Shown: positions 33,981-41,220, counted from the stretch's first letter. The stretch is 43,109 bases of DNA from a bacterium (GCA_004563405.1 SFTH01000022.1:1-43109), one strand, 5' to 3'. A program made the numbers and translations. Notes: a model not told the origin generated them from the letters alone.

Positions 33981-34196
33981 GCGCGGCCCGGACGGTTTTT
34001 CATTGGACCGCGACTCCTTCCCGTCAGGCGTTCAGGCAGAGCGGTGCGTATGCGATTCGCGCCGCGTTCTCCCCGCGCCGCCGCAGGTTGCGAAGCGCGG
34101 CCCGGGCGGTTTTCAGCGAACCGCGACTCCTTCCCGCCGGGCGTTCAGGCGAAGTGGTAGATTCGCGATTCGCGCCGCGTTCTCCCCGCGCCGCCT
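33981..34196. repeat. Imperfect 114-bp tandem duplication
   Basis: Unit 1 starts at 33981 and unit 2 at 34095, both with GCGCGGCCCGG. They share CCGCGACTCCTTCCCG, GGCGTTCAGGC and a long block CGATTCGCGCCGCGTTCTCC ending CCGCGCCGCC. Each unit can form a small hairpin around CGGTTTT...ACCG. It overlaps no credible gene. Confidence 0.8.
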
Positions 34197-34217
34197 TCCG
34201 GTCGGGGCCCGACGCGC

Positions 34218-35030
34218 TCACGTTCCGTTCCCGCCTCCACAGTCCGGGCAACTTTCGCCGGTGTCCGCTCCGCCGCAGAGTACGCTGTACTGCCCCACAA
34301 CCGCGCCCGCGCCGAAGGATACGGGCACGGTGATGCACACGTCCTGGCTGATTGTAAACACGCATTTTCCCATGGGCGTACCGCCGCAGACCGCCGTGCC
34401 CGGCGTGACCATGGGGCTGCCGCAGCAGCGTGTGACGGTGTCGCCGACGGAGGCGAAGGGCGTGACTGTGACCGGCACGCACACGGTGGCCCGCTGGCTT
34501 CCGTAGACCGTGCAGGAGCTCTCGCCGCCGCAGACCGGGCCGCAGATCGCCAGTCCGCTGGCCGTCTGCTGGCCGCCCTTGACGCACACCTGCACCGCGC
34601 CGATGGCGAAGGGCTGGATCAGCTCGTAGCAGAACTGCATCACGCCATCCACCTTGTCGAGGCCGAAGTCCACCTTCAGGCCCGGGCAGTCGGTGGTCGG
34701 ATCGGGCTGCGCCGCGGTTTTGATCTCCACATTTTCGCCGATCACCACGTCCTGGGGCACGCCGTCGATCACGACGCGCACATTGGCCAGCATCTCCTCG
34801 GTAATTCCCGGACACACGACCATCACGAAGTGGCTCAGGTCGGCAAAATCCGAATTGTCCGCGCCCCTTCCCTCCACCGTGTAGCAGAAGCGCTGATTCT
34901 CGCCCGCTGCGGGATAGAGGTTCGAATTCTCCACATCCAGCGTGAATTCAAAGGGCAGGATGCGCTCTCCCGGCACCTGGGTATAATCAATCGAAGCATT
35001 GCACGCCTCGCGTGCACATTTACAGCTCAC
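34218..35030 (-). CDS. Cys-rich protein, possible spore coat component
   Basis: 270 residues with 20 Cys, spaced along the whole chain (CKCAREAC at the start, CCGSP and CPDCGGG near the end), no signal peptide and no membrane segment. The middle has a domain with ADLSHFVMVVCPGITEEML and beta-rich repeats such as TVCVPVTVTPF. I do not recognise the family with certainty. The GTG start at 35030 directly follows the stop of the upstream gene and has GGAGG 8 bases before it, so the two are translationally coupled. Cys richness without export fits a mother-cell spore coat protein; inference. Confidence 0.75.
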   Translation of the reverse strand: MSCKCAREACNASIDYTQVPGERILPFEFTLDVENSNLYPAAGENQRFCYTVEGRGADNSDFADLSHFVMVVCPGITEEMLANVRVVIDGVPQDVVIGENVEIKTAAQPDPTTDCPGLKVDFGLDKVDGVMQFCYELIQPFAIGAVQVCVKGGQQTASGLAICGPVCGGESSCTVYGSQRATVCVPVTVTPFASVGDTVTRCCGSPMVTPGTAVCGGTPMGKCVFTISQDVCITVPVSFGAGAVVGQYSVLCGGADTGESCPDCGGGNGT

Positions 35031-35312
35031 CTATTCTTCCTCCCACTTCCAGCAATTGCATTGCGGATTGAATTGAAGGAACGGAGTGCCCGCAAACGCC
35101 GCAGCGCCGATTTCCACGGGGATCTCGGCCATCATCGGTTGGCGGAGGATATAGCGACATTCCCCGCAATCCGTCCCGGAACCGCAGGCGCGCACCAGCT
35201 CCGGCTGTCCGCAGCAATAGGCGCGCACCCGGCCGGGCGCGGCCCGGGGAACGATGCACAGCGGCAGGCACATTCTGCCGCAACCACAACCGCAGCCACA
35301 GCATTGTTTCAT
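35031..35312 (-). CDS. Small Cys-rich protein
   Basis: 93 residues with 15 or so Cys, beginning KQCCGCGCGCGRMCLPLC and ending NPQCNCWKWEEE. No signal peptide. The ATG at 35312 has GGAGG 9 bases upstream; in-frame extensions up to 35519 run across the candidate promoter and a terminator and are rejected. It is the first gene of a pair with the larger Cys-rich protein. Probably a structural, disulfide-linked protein such as a spore coat component. Confidence 0.7.
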   Translation of the reverse strand: MKQCCGCGCGCGRMCLPLCIVPRAAPGRVRAYCCGQPELVRACGSGTDCGECRYILRQPMMAEIPVEIGAAAFAGTPFLQFNPQCNCWKWEEE

Positions 35313-35332
35313 GGCAATCCACCTCCAGAGCC

Positions 35333-35360
35333 AGCATATGTCCCCGGCGCAAGGGGCGTG
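35333..35360 (-). promoter_or_regulatory. Candidate sigma-K type promoter
   Basis: On the minus strand CAC (35358-35360), 17 bases, CATATGCT (35333-35340) fits the mother-cell consensus mAC-N16/17-CATAnnnT. No sigma-A promoter is visible in this gap. The motif is short, so chance is possible. Confidence 0.4.
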
Positions 35361-35434
35361 CCTGCCGGGTGGGAAAGAAGGGGCGCACAACTTCGTCGGG
35401 GCGCGCCTGTTCGCGCATTTGGGAAGCGCCCGTG

Positions 35435-35479
35435 CAAAAAACGGCCCGCGCTCCCCGAAGAATATCCGGGAAACGCGGG
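35435..35479 (-). terminator. Terminator of the symporter gene
   Basis: Minus strand: 13-bp stem CCCGCGTTTCCCG/CGGGGAGCGCGGG with two G-U pairs and a 9-base loop, followed by CCGTTTTTTG. Another hairpin (GCGGTTTCCGG/CCGGGAACCGC, 35582-35609) lies between it and the symporter stop. Confidence 0.8.
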
Positions 35480-35642
35480 CAACGCGGCGACAGGGACGGC
35501 TTTGCCAAGCGGAATCCACCCCGGAGTTCCCCGGACAGCGCGGCCGGTTTTGCGTTCGCCACTCAAAACAGCGGCAGCGGCGCGGTTTCCGGAATTCTCC
35601 GGGAACCGCAAGTGGTTTTGCAGCGACAGGGAAGCGCGGGCG

Positions 35643-36872
35643 TCAGGACGCCTCCGTCCCCCTCCGCTCGAGGCGCACGGTGCGCTTCATCGCCACGGCA
35701 CAGGCCAGATCGCCCAGCACGTTGCAGCAGGTGGCGCCCATGTCGCAGAGCATGTTCACGCTGATGTACACGCCCATCACGCCCGTGGGCAGCCCGGCGA
35801 TGGCCGCCAGCGCCGCAAACGACGCAATCGCACCTCCGGGCACGCCCGGCGTGCCGATGCTCAGCAGGGTGTTGCTCAGCAGCACCACCGCCAGCAGGCC
35901 CAGATCCAGCTTCACCCCGCAGGCGTTGGCGAAGAACACGATCATGAAGGACATGGCGATGGACACCGCGTCCATGTTGATCGTCGCGCCCAGGGGAAGG
36001 GCGAGGGCGGAGATCTCGTTGGGCACGCCCAGCTCATCCGCGCAGCGCTTGCTGATGGGCAGCGTGGCGGAGCTGGAGCAGGTGCCCAGCGCGTTCAGCG
36101 CTGCGGGCATCACGCCGCCGAAGAAGCGCCGCAGGGAGCAGCGCCCCACCAGCTTCACCACGCCGCCGTAGACGATCAGCACATACGCCAGCATCACCGC
36201 GTACATAACCGCGACCACGCCCGCCAGCGCGGCCAGCGTGCCCGCGCCGTTGGCGCACATCACCGAGGCGATGGAGCAGAACACGCCCTGGGGCGTGAAG
36301 TACATCACCACGGAGATGATCCGGATGGAAATCTCGTTGACCGCCTCCGCGACCTTCAGAAAGGGCGCAGCCTTCTCGCCCACCGCCAGGCAGGCGACGC
36401 CCACGATGATGGCGAACACCAGCACCTGGAGCATGTCGCCGTCGGCAAAGGCGGCGACGGGATTGGCGGGAATCAGGTTCTTCACCGTGTCCAGCAGACT
36501 GGAGAACCGCGTGGCCTCCACCGCGCTCTCGGCCAGCTCGATGGACACGCCCGTCCCCATCCCCAGCAGCCGGGGCAGAAACAGCCCCAGCAGGCTGGCC
36601 AGCAGGGTGGTGCCCACGAAGTAGGCGATGGTCTGCGCGCCGATCTTTCCCGTCATGGAAATGCTGCCGATGCCCTTGACGCCCACCACCAGCGAACAGA
36701 ACACCAGGGGGTAGATCATCATCCGCAGGGCGTTCATATAGATTGCGCTCACGAGCTCGATCGCCGGAAGCAGGAATTCGTACCTTCCCGGCATGAACAG
36801 TCCGAACAGCGCGCCCAGCGCCAGGCCGACGAATATTGCATGCGTGAGCTTCCCCGCGCTCCTGTGTTTCAT
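35643..36872 (-). CDS. Dicarboxylate/amino acid:cation symporter (DAACS)
   Basis: 409 residues, eight membrane helices and two re-entrant loops of the sodium:dicarboxylate symporter fold (GltP/DctA). Key motifs are the serine-rich hairpin GTCSSSATLPIS near residue 263, NMDAVSIAMSF (NMDG-type) near 300 and SIGTPGVPGGA near 338. It imports glutamate, aspartate, a C4-dicarboxylate or a neutral amino acid with Na+ or H+. GAGAGGAG precedes the ATG. It is alone between two terminators. Confidence 0.92.
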   Translation of the reverse strand: MKHRSAGKLTHAIFVGLALGALFGLFMPGRYEFLLPAIELVSAIYMNALRMMIYPLVFCSLVVGVKGIGSISMTGKIGAQTIAYFVGTTLLASLLGLFLPRLLGMGTGVSIELAESAVEATRFSSLLDTVKNLIPANPVAAFADGDMLQVLVFAIIVGVACLAVGEKAAPFLKVAEAVNEISIRIISVVMYFTPQGVFCSIASVMCANGAGTLAALAGVVAVMYAVMLAYVLIVYGGVVKLVGRCSLRRFFGGVMPAALNALGTCSSSATLPISKRCADELGVPNEISALALPLGATINMDAVSIAMSFMIVFFANACGVKLDLGLLAVVLLSNTLLSIGTPGVPGGAIASFAALAAIAGLPTGVMGVYISVNMLCDMGATCCNVLGDLACAVAMKRTVRLERRGTEAS

Positions 36873-37004
36873 TGCACTCCTCTCCCTCTTTCTCTCAATT
36901 CAATGCGCCCGCCCCCGAAGCGGCGGCGGACAAACCGGTGATCAAAAGTCCTCCCTGCAACCCGGCGGACGGAGGAACCGGCCCGCGCAGCCGCCGGTTG
37001 CAAT

Positions 37005-37034
37005 GAAAAAGCGAGAGGGCCTCGGCCCTCTCGC
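37005..37034 (-). terminator. Terminator of metY
   Basis: Minus strand: perfect 10-bp stem GCGAGAGGGC/GCCCTCTCGC with a 4-base loop, followed by TTTTTCATTG. Confidence 0.9.
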
Positions 37035-37099
37035 GCACTCCGGGGTTTTCGACCGTCCGCGCAGAACCGCTCCTTCAATCGGAAGTGACGGCGCATGCG

Positions 37100-38386
37100 T
37101 CACGCGCGGACCGCGGCGAAACCCTTCTCCAGATCTGCGATGATGTCGTCGATGTGCTCCGTGCCGATGGACAGGCGGATGGTGTTGGGCTTGATGCCCT
37201 GATCCAGCAGCTCCTCGGGACTGAGCTGGGAGTGCGTGGTGGTGGCCGGGTGAATCACCAGGCTCTTCACGTCCGCCACGTTCGCCAGCAGGGAGAAGAT
37301 TTCTAGGTTGTCGATGAACCTGTGGGCCTCCTCCTGGCTGCCCTTGATTTCAAAGGTGAAGATGGACGCGCCGCCGTTGGGGAAGTACTTCTCGTACAGC
37401 GCGTGGTCCGGATGATCCGGCAGGGACGGATGGTTGACCCGCTCCACCTGGGGATGCTTCGCCAGATACTCCACGACCTTCTTCGTGTTCTCCGCGTGGC
37501 GGTCCAGCCGCAGGGACAGGGTCTCCACGCCCTGGAGCAGCAAGAACGCGTTGAAGGGGGAGATGGCCGCGCCGGTGTCCCGGAGCAGGATGGCGCGCAC
37601 ATAGGTCACGAAGGCCGCCGGGCCCGCCGCGTCCACGAAGGACACGCCGTGGTAGCTGGGATTCGCCTCCGCAATGGGCGCGTACTTGCCGCTGGCCTTC
37701 CAGTCGAACTTGCCGGAATCCACGATAATGCCGCCCAGGGTGGTGCCGTGGCCACCGATGAACTTGGTGGCGGAGTGCACGACGATGTCCGCGCCGTGCT
37801 CGATGGGGCGGATCAGATAGGGCGTGCCGAAGGTGTTGTCGATCACCAGCGGCAGGCCGTGGCGGTGGGCGATCTCCGCGATGGCGTCGATGTCGGGAAT
37901 GTCCGAATTGGGATTGCCCAGGGTCTCCAGATAGACCGCCTTGGTGTTGGGCTGAATCGCGCCCTCCAACTCCGCCAGGTTGTGGACGTCCACGAAGGTG
38001 GTGGTCACGCCGTACTGGGACAGGGTGTGGGCCAGCAGGTTGTAGCTGCCGCCGTAGATGGTCTTCTGGGCCACGATGTGGTCTCCTCCCTGGGCCAGCG
38101 CCTCGATGGTATAGGTGATGGCCGCCGCGCCCGAGGCCACGGCCAGCGCCGCCACGCCGCCCTCCAGCGCCGCGATGCGCTTCTCCAGCACATCCTGGGT
38201 GGAGTTGGTCAGGCGGCCGTAGATGTTGCCCGCGTCCGCGAGGCCGAAGCGGGCCGCCGCGTGGGCGGAATTGCGGAATACATAGGAAGTGGTCTGGTAG
38301 ATCGGCACCGCGCGGGCGTCGGTGGCGGGGTCGGGCTGTTCCTGTCCAACGTGCAGCTGAAGGGTTTCAAACTTGTAATTGCTCAT
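37100..38386 (-). CDS. metY: O-acetylhomoserine sulfhydrylase
   Basis: 428 residues of the Cys/Met metabolism PLP family, at the length typical of MetY. It makes homocysteine (or methionine) from O-acetylhomoserine and sulfide (or methanethiol). TTSYVFRNSAHAAARFGLADAGNIYGRLTNST is the N-terminal signature and Lys208 in HSATKFIGGHG binds PLP; the PSYHG segment near 255 and the C-terminal VIHPATTTHSQLSPEE are also typical. AGAGG precedes the ATG. The 300-nt leader carries a Met/Cys-rich peptide and a terminator (separate entries). No SAM riboswitch or T-box is visible there. Confidence 0.95.
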   Translation of the reverse strand: MSNYKFETLQLHVGQEQPDPATDARAVPIYQTTSYVFRNSAHAAARFGLADAGNIYGRLTNSTQDVLEKRIAALEGGVAALAVASGAAAITYTIEALAQGGDHIVAQKTIYGGSYNLLAHTLSQYGVTTTFVDVHNLAELEGAIQPNTKAVYLETLGNPNSDIPDIDAIAEIAHRHGLPLVIDNTFGTPYLIRPIEHGADIVVHSATKFIGGHGTTLGGIIVDSGKFDWKASGKYAPIAEANPSYHGVSFVDAAGPAAFVTYVRAILLRDTGAAISPFNAFLLLQGVETLSLRLDRHAENTKKVVEYLAKHPQVERVNHPSLPDHPDHALYEKYFPNGGASIFTFEIKGSQEEAHRFIDNLEIFSLLANVADVKSLVIHPATTTHSQLSPEELLDQGIKPNTIRLSIGTEHIDDIIADLEKGFAAVRA

Positions 38387-38440
38387 GATGTAACCTCTTT
38401 CCTCTCTCTGGTCGGCGTGCTCTCTCCGGCCGGTGTGTTT

Positions 38441-38506
38441 TCAGTTCGGACGGCGACGGTTCCGGCACATTCGGTCGCACGCTCTGCCGGTGCGTTTCAT
38501 GGTCAT
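38441..38506 (-). CDS. Second small ORF in the metY leader
   Basis: 21 codons, ATG at 38506 with GGAGGAG 5 bases upstream, stop at 38441, 54 bases before the metY start. The predicted peptide is strongly basic (RRRPN end) and has three Met and two Cys, one in RMCR. It starts 15 bases after the leader terminator, so it is transcribed only on read-through. Could be a second control peptide or may couple translation to metY; coding is likely from the SD but not proven. Confidence 0.5.
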   Translation of the reverse strand: MTMKRTGRACDRMCRNRRRPN

Positions 38507-38520
38507 AAGCTCTCCTCCAC

Positions 38521-38556
38521 AAAAAAACGGAGGAACGCCCCTGCGGACGTCCCTCC
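38521..38556 (-). terminator. Attenuator terminator in the metY leader
   Basis: Minus strand: a 12-bp stem GGAGGGACGTCC/GGGCGTTCCTCC (two G-U pairs) with loop GCAG, followed by GTTTTTTTG. It begins 21 bases after the stop codon of the Met/Cys leader peptide and lies 135 bases before the metY start, so it must be conditional. Confidence 0.9.
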
Positions 38557-38577
38557 TTCACAATGAAGCGGTCGCGC

Positions 38578-38661
38578 TCAGCATCGGGCACATGAGAAAG
38601 CGGAGTACATGCACATGCACATACCCTCACGCATCATCATCTGCCCATTGCGCCTTGCCAT
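38578..38661 (-). CDS. Met/Cys-rich leader peptide of metY
   Basis: 27 codons, ATG at 38661 with a consensus AAGGAGG 8 bases upstream and a stop at 38578. Seven of 27 residues are Met and four are Cys; the core reads QMMMREGMCMCMYS, and the end is SCARC. It is the first ORF after a perfect promoter and stands directly before an intrinsic terminator and metY, the gene for sulfur assimilation into these same amino acids. By analogy with trp, his and leu leaders, stalling at Met or Cys codons when charged tRNA is scarce should change RNA folding. Codons 19-23 (38594-38607, UACUCCGCUUUCUC) can pair with GAAGGAG (38553-38559) at the foot of the terminator, a possible anti-terminator. Confidence 0.8.
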   Translation of the reverse strand: MARRNGQMMMREGMCMCMYSAFSCARC

Positions 38662-38694
38662 TGCGTCCGCCTCCTTCTCTCTGAAATTGAAACC

Positions 38695-38723
38695 ATTATA
38701 CGGCTTCATGTCTACTTTGTCAA
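38695..38723 (-). promoter_or_regulatory. Perfect sigma-A promoter of the metY leader
   Basis: Minus strand TTGACA (38718-38723), 17-base spacer, TATAAT (38695-38700), both at full consensus, with transcription start near 38688. Such a strong promoter suits regulation after initiation. Confidence 0.92.
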
Positions 38724-38748
38724 TAGACATTTCGCATAAATTTTCCCA

Positions 38749-39978
38749 CTATTCTTCCGTCACCGTGATGGAGGAGCGGATCATGCCCATCCAGCAGGAG
38801 TATGCGATCACGCCCGGCTCCTCCGGCGTGAACTCGATCCAGTTGTCGCCGCCCATCAGCGCCACATGCAGCCCCAGATCGGGGATCACAATCTCCCCGT
38901 TGCAGCCGTTCAGGCGGCTCGAATCGGCGTGGAGGTTCCACTTCACCGGCACGCCCGCGCGCACGGTGATGGGCGGATAGCTGCCATAGTCCAGCTCGGT
39001 GTAGACGTACTGCACGTCCTGCTCCACCTGCGCCGCCGCGCCGCCGTCCGCCGCGCCCAGGGAGACTCCTGCCAGCGAAAGTCCGCTGGCCAGCGCGCTC
39101 AGGCCCATGGCCAGCACCAGCGCCGCGGAGGCCAGGCGCATGGGCGCGCCGAAGCGGCGGTTCAGCCCGCCGCCCACCAGGCCGAAGCCCAGCATCAGCG
39201 GAATCGTGCCCAGCGCGAAGCAGAACATGCTGAGCGCGCCCCGCACGGCGCTGCCCGAAGCCAGTGCCACCACCTGCATGGCCTGAAGCGGCCCGCAGGG
39301 CATCAGGCCGTTCAGCAGGCCGATGCACAGCGAGGAGCGCCCCTGGCCCCAGGTGCCGACGCGCCCGGCCAGTCCCCGGGGAAGCCGCAGCCCCAACCGG
39401 TGCCCCGCCAGCACGCCGGACAGGTTCAGCGCCATGGCGAGCATCATCAGCGCCAGGGCGATCTGCAAGCCGGCCCGAACGCCGTTTGAAATGCTCAACA
39501 GGCCGCCCAGCGCGCCCAGAATTGCGCCCGTGGCGGCATAGGAGACCGCGCGCCCGAGATTGTACAGCGCCGCCCCGCGCAGCACGCCGCGCCGTCCCTC
39601 CCCGGCGCTGCTGCGGGAGAGGCAGATGCCGCCGCACATCGCCACGCAGTGCAGGCTGGTGGTCAGGCCCAGCAGGAGCAGCGCGCCGTAGCCCATGCCC
39701 TCCCGGGCCGTGGGAAAGGCGCGGGTCAGGTTCGCCAGCGGCGATACGGTCAGCAGATAGAACAGGAGCGCCGCCACCGCCGCAAAGGCCGCCAGGCGCG
39801 CCGCCGTGGTTCCCGCGCCGCCCCGGCGCAGGCCGTAGCCCGCCTCACGCAGCGCATGCCCTCCACGCGCCAGGTCTGCCGCCGCGCGCTCACAGTCCCT
39901 TCCTCCAGTTGCGGAACGCGCCGGCCATGCCGTCAATGACCTCCTGCGGAACGAGGATCTCTCCATCCTCCACCACAT
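38749..39978 (-). CDS. SafE/DsbD-like membrane protein fused to cupredoxin domain; start unclear
   Basis: The open frame holds a six-TM DsbD_2/SafE (sulfite exporter TauE/SafE-like, UreH-like) domain with LTTSLHCVAMCGGICLS near residue 108 and GLLNGLMPCGPLQAMQ near 224, then a C-terminal cupredoxin domain with NGCNGEIVIPDLG and YSCWMGMIRSS, whose Cys and Met residues are likely copper ligands. Homologues usually begin with an HMA metal-binding domain. Here only its end (ALREAGYGLRR) is in frame, while its beginning lies in another frame next door, so the gene looks damaged at its 5' end. The coordinates give the whole open frame; its first 30 codons overlap the upstream gene and are probably not used. 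Confidence 0.7.
   Translation of the reverse strand: MWWRMERSSFRRRSLTAWPARSATGGRDCERAAADLARGGHALREAGYGLRRGGAGTTAARLAAFAAVAALLFYLLTVSPLANLTRAFPTAREGMGYGALLLLGLTTSLHCVAMCGGICLSRSSAGEGRRGVLRGAALYNLGRAVSYAATGAILGALGGLLSISNGVRAGLQIALALMMLAMALNLSGVLAGHRLGLRLPRGLAGRVGTWGQGRSSLCIGLLNGLMPCGPLQAMQVVALASGSAVRGALSMFCFALGTIPLMLGFGLVGGGLNRRFGAPMRLASAALVLAMGLSALASGLSLAGVSLGAADGGAAAQVEQDVQYVYTELDYGSYPPITVRAGVPVKWNLHADSSRLNGCNGEIVIPDLGLHVALMGGDNWIEFTPEEPGVIAYSCWMGMIRSSITVTEE
39849..39893 (-). pseudogene. Out-of-frame remnant of an HMA domain start
   Basis: A GTG at 39893 overlaps the stop of the upstream gene (GTGA) and has GGAGG 8 bases before it. It reads RQTWRVEGMRC, the usual opening of an HMA metal-binding domain up to its first Cys, then runs into the DNA that, in another frame, encodes the domain's end. 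This suggests a deletion of the domain core with loss of frame. Confidence 0.55.
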
Positions 39979-40465
39979 ATCCGCTCAGCAGCCAGGGCAT
40001 GCAGCCGCCCTGTGAGGCCACGCCCACGGTATCCAGGCTGAAGCGTTTCCCGCAGTTCTGGCACACCAGCTGGCCCCCGTCCAGCGCAAAGAAGGCCGCC
40101 GGGGAGCCCGCGCAAGTCTGGCAGGTGTTCCACGCAAGGCCCGGCTCGCCCGCAGCGTTGACCCGGGCCAGCAGCTGCATGGCCGTCTCCCCCGAGGCGC
40201 AGTCCACAAACAGGATGCCGTCATTCAGCGCGGACAGGGGAATCCGCACGCCCGCCTCAGCCGCCTCCGCGCCGCCGGAGGCGGCCCCGGCCTCGGACAA
40301 TTCCGCTTCGGCAGGTTCCGCTTCGGCGGTTGCCGCCGCCTCCGTGGGCGCAGCAGTCGCCGCTTCGGAAGGAGCCGCACCCGCTTCCCCGCCGCTCCCG
40401 CCCGCAGGCGCGCAGGCCGTGAGCACGAGCGCCAGGCACAGCAACAGCAAAACGATTCGACGCAT
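39890..40465 (-). CDS. DUF2318 (FtrD-like) lipoprotein
   Basis: 191 residues. A lipoprotein signal with LTAC (Cys18) is followed by a low-complexity Ala/Glu-rich linker (about 20-72), then a DUF2318 domain with Cys115/Cys118 (NTCQTC), Cys135/Cys138 (VCQNCG) and Cys155 (GGCMP). Such domains are linked to iron or copper handling at the outer face of the membrane. GGAGG precedes the ATG at 40465. It is followed with overlap by the SafE/cupredoxin gene and faces an Rrf2 regulator, so a metal-handling operon is likely. Confidence 0.85.
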   Translation of the reverse strand: MRRIVLLLLCLALVLTACAPAGGSGGEAGAAPSEAATAAPTEAAATAEAEPAEAELSEAGAASGGAEAAEAGVRIPLSALNDGILFVDCASGETAMQLLARVNAAGEPGLAWNTCQTCAGSPAAFFALDGGQLVCQNCGKRFSLDTVGVASQGGCMPWLLSGYVVEDGEILVPQEVIDGMAGAFRNWRKGL

Positions 40466-40534
40466 GTTCAAAACACCTCCGCAGGCGCGATGCTTCACGC
40501 CTTATTATTTTCTTATTGTCCATAGACTTTCTGT

Positions 40535-40563
40535 ATTATAAAACGGCGGTTTCGGGGAGTCAA
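40535..40563 (-). promoter_or_regulatory. Promoter of the DUF2318/SafE operon
   Basis: Minus strand TTGACT (40558-40563), 17-base spacer, TATAAT (40535-40540). Confidence 0.85.
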
Positions 40564-40689
40564 GGGGCATCTGTGGCGTTTTTGTGGCGAAAGTGTATCG
40601 TTATTCCCGGCCGAACGCGTCCATCTCCGGCTGAAACCGCCCATTGCCGCGGCCCGGCGGGTACGCGGCCGGAAACCCCCGCTCAGGCA

Positions 40690-40717
40690 TTGCATTTTTC
40701 AGGCGACGTGGTAAAAT
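40690..40717 (+). promoter_or_regulatory. Promoter of the Rrf2 gene
   Basis: TTGCAT (40690-40695), 16-base spacer, TAAAAT (40712-40717). Divergent from the DUF2318 promoter at 130 bases distance. Confidence 0.7.
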
Positions 40718-40737
40718 AGAAACAGGAGATGATGGAA

Positions 40738-41190
40738 ATGCTGATCTCAACCAGGGGGCGCTACGCCACCCGGATGCTGCTGGACATCGCCCGACATCAG
40801 GGGGATGGCTACGTTTCCATGAAGCGCATCGCGGAGCGTCAGGGCATATCCAAAAAATATCTGGAGCAATTCACCGCGCAGCTGGCGGGGGCGGGGCTGC
40901 TGGACATCCGCCGGGGCAAGCAGGGCGGCTATCGCCTGGCGCGGGATCCCGAGGAGATCACGCTGGCGGACGTGCTGTCGCTGACGGAGGGGTCGCTGCA
41001 CGCGGTGGCCTGTCTGGAGCATGCGCCAAACCGCTGCGCGCGCTGCGAAACCTGCATCACGCTGCCCGCCTGGGAGGGGCTGGAGCGCACCGTGCAGAGC
41101 TATCTCTCCTCCGTGACGCTTCAATCCCTGCTGGACGGGGCGAAGCCCCAGCCGGAGGACGCGCCGGGCGCGCCGCAGTGCGGCTGCTGA
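40738..41190 (+). CDS. Rrf2-family transcriptional regulator
   Basis: 150 residues. It opens LISTRGRYATRMLLDIA, has the winged-helix segment SMKRIAERQGISKKYLEQFTAQL and the wing RGKQGGYRLAR, then a Cys cluster CLEHAPNRCARCETC that can hold an iron-sulfur cluster, as in IscR-type members. A second Cys pair ends the protein (PQCGC). ATG at 40738 has GGAG 9 bases upstream and matches the family start. It probably controls the divergent DUF2318 operon, itself, or the iron-sulfur/cysteine genes, including possibly metY; inference. Confidence 0.9.
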   Translation: MLISTRGRYATRMLLDIARHQGDGYVSMKRIAERQGISKKYLEQFTAQLAGAGLLDIRRGKQGGYRLARDPEEITLADVLSLTEGSLHAVACLEHAPNRCARCETCITLPAWEGLERTVQSYLSSVTLQSLLDGAKPQPEDAPGAPQCGC

Positions 41191-41220
41191 GCCCGATTCC
41201 CTGGAACTGGAGGATACCAT

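Noticed and set aside
28774..36941. Very long plus-strand frames opposite tctA, the transaldolase and dehydrogenase genes, and the symporter
   Set aside because: Low-complexity mirror frames (His/Gly/Ala/Arg), each running over several gene borders.
38367..38630. 87-codon frame in the metY leader that reads CACAC-rich peptide and overlaps the metY start
   Set aside because: Begins with GTG without SD, crosses the intrinsic terminator hairpin, and competes with the ATG at 38,661 that has a perfect SD.
38387..38700. S-box (SAM-I) riboswitch or T-box in the metY leader
   Set aside because: Looked for the conserved S-box core and the T-box sequence; neither is present in the 300-nt leader.
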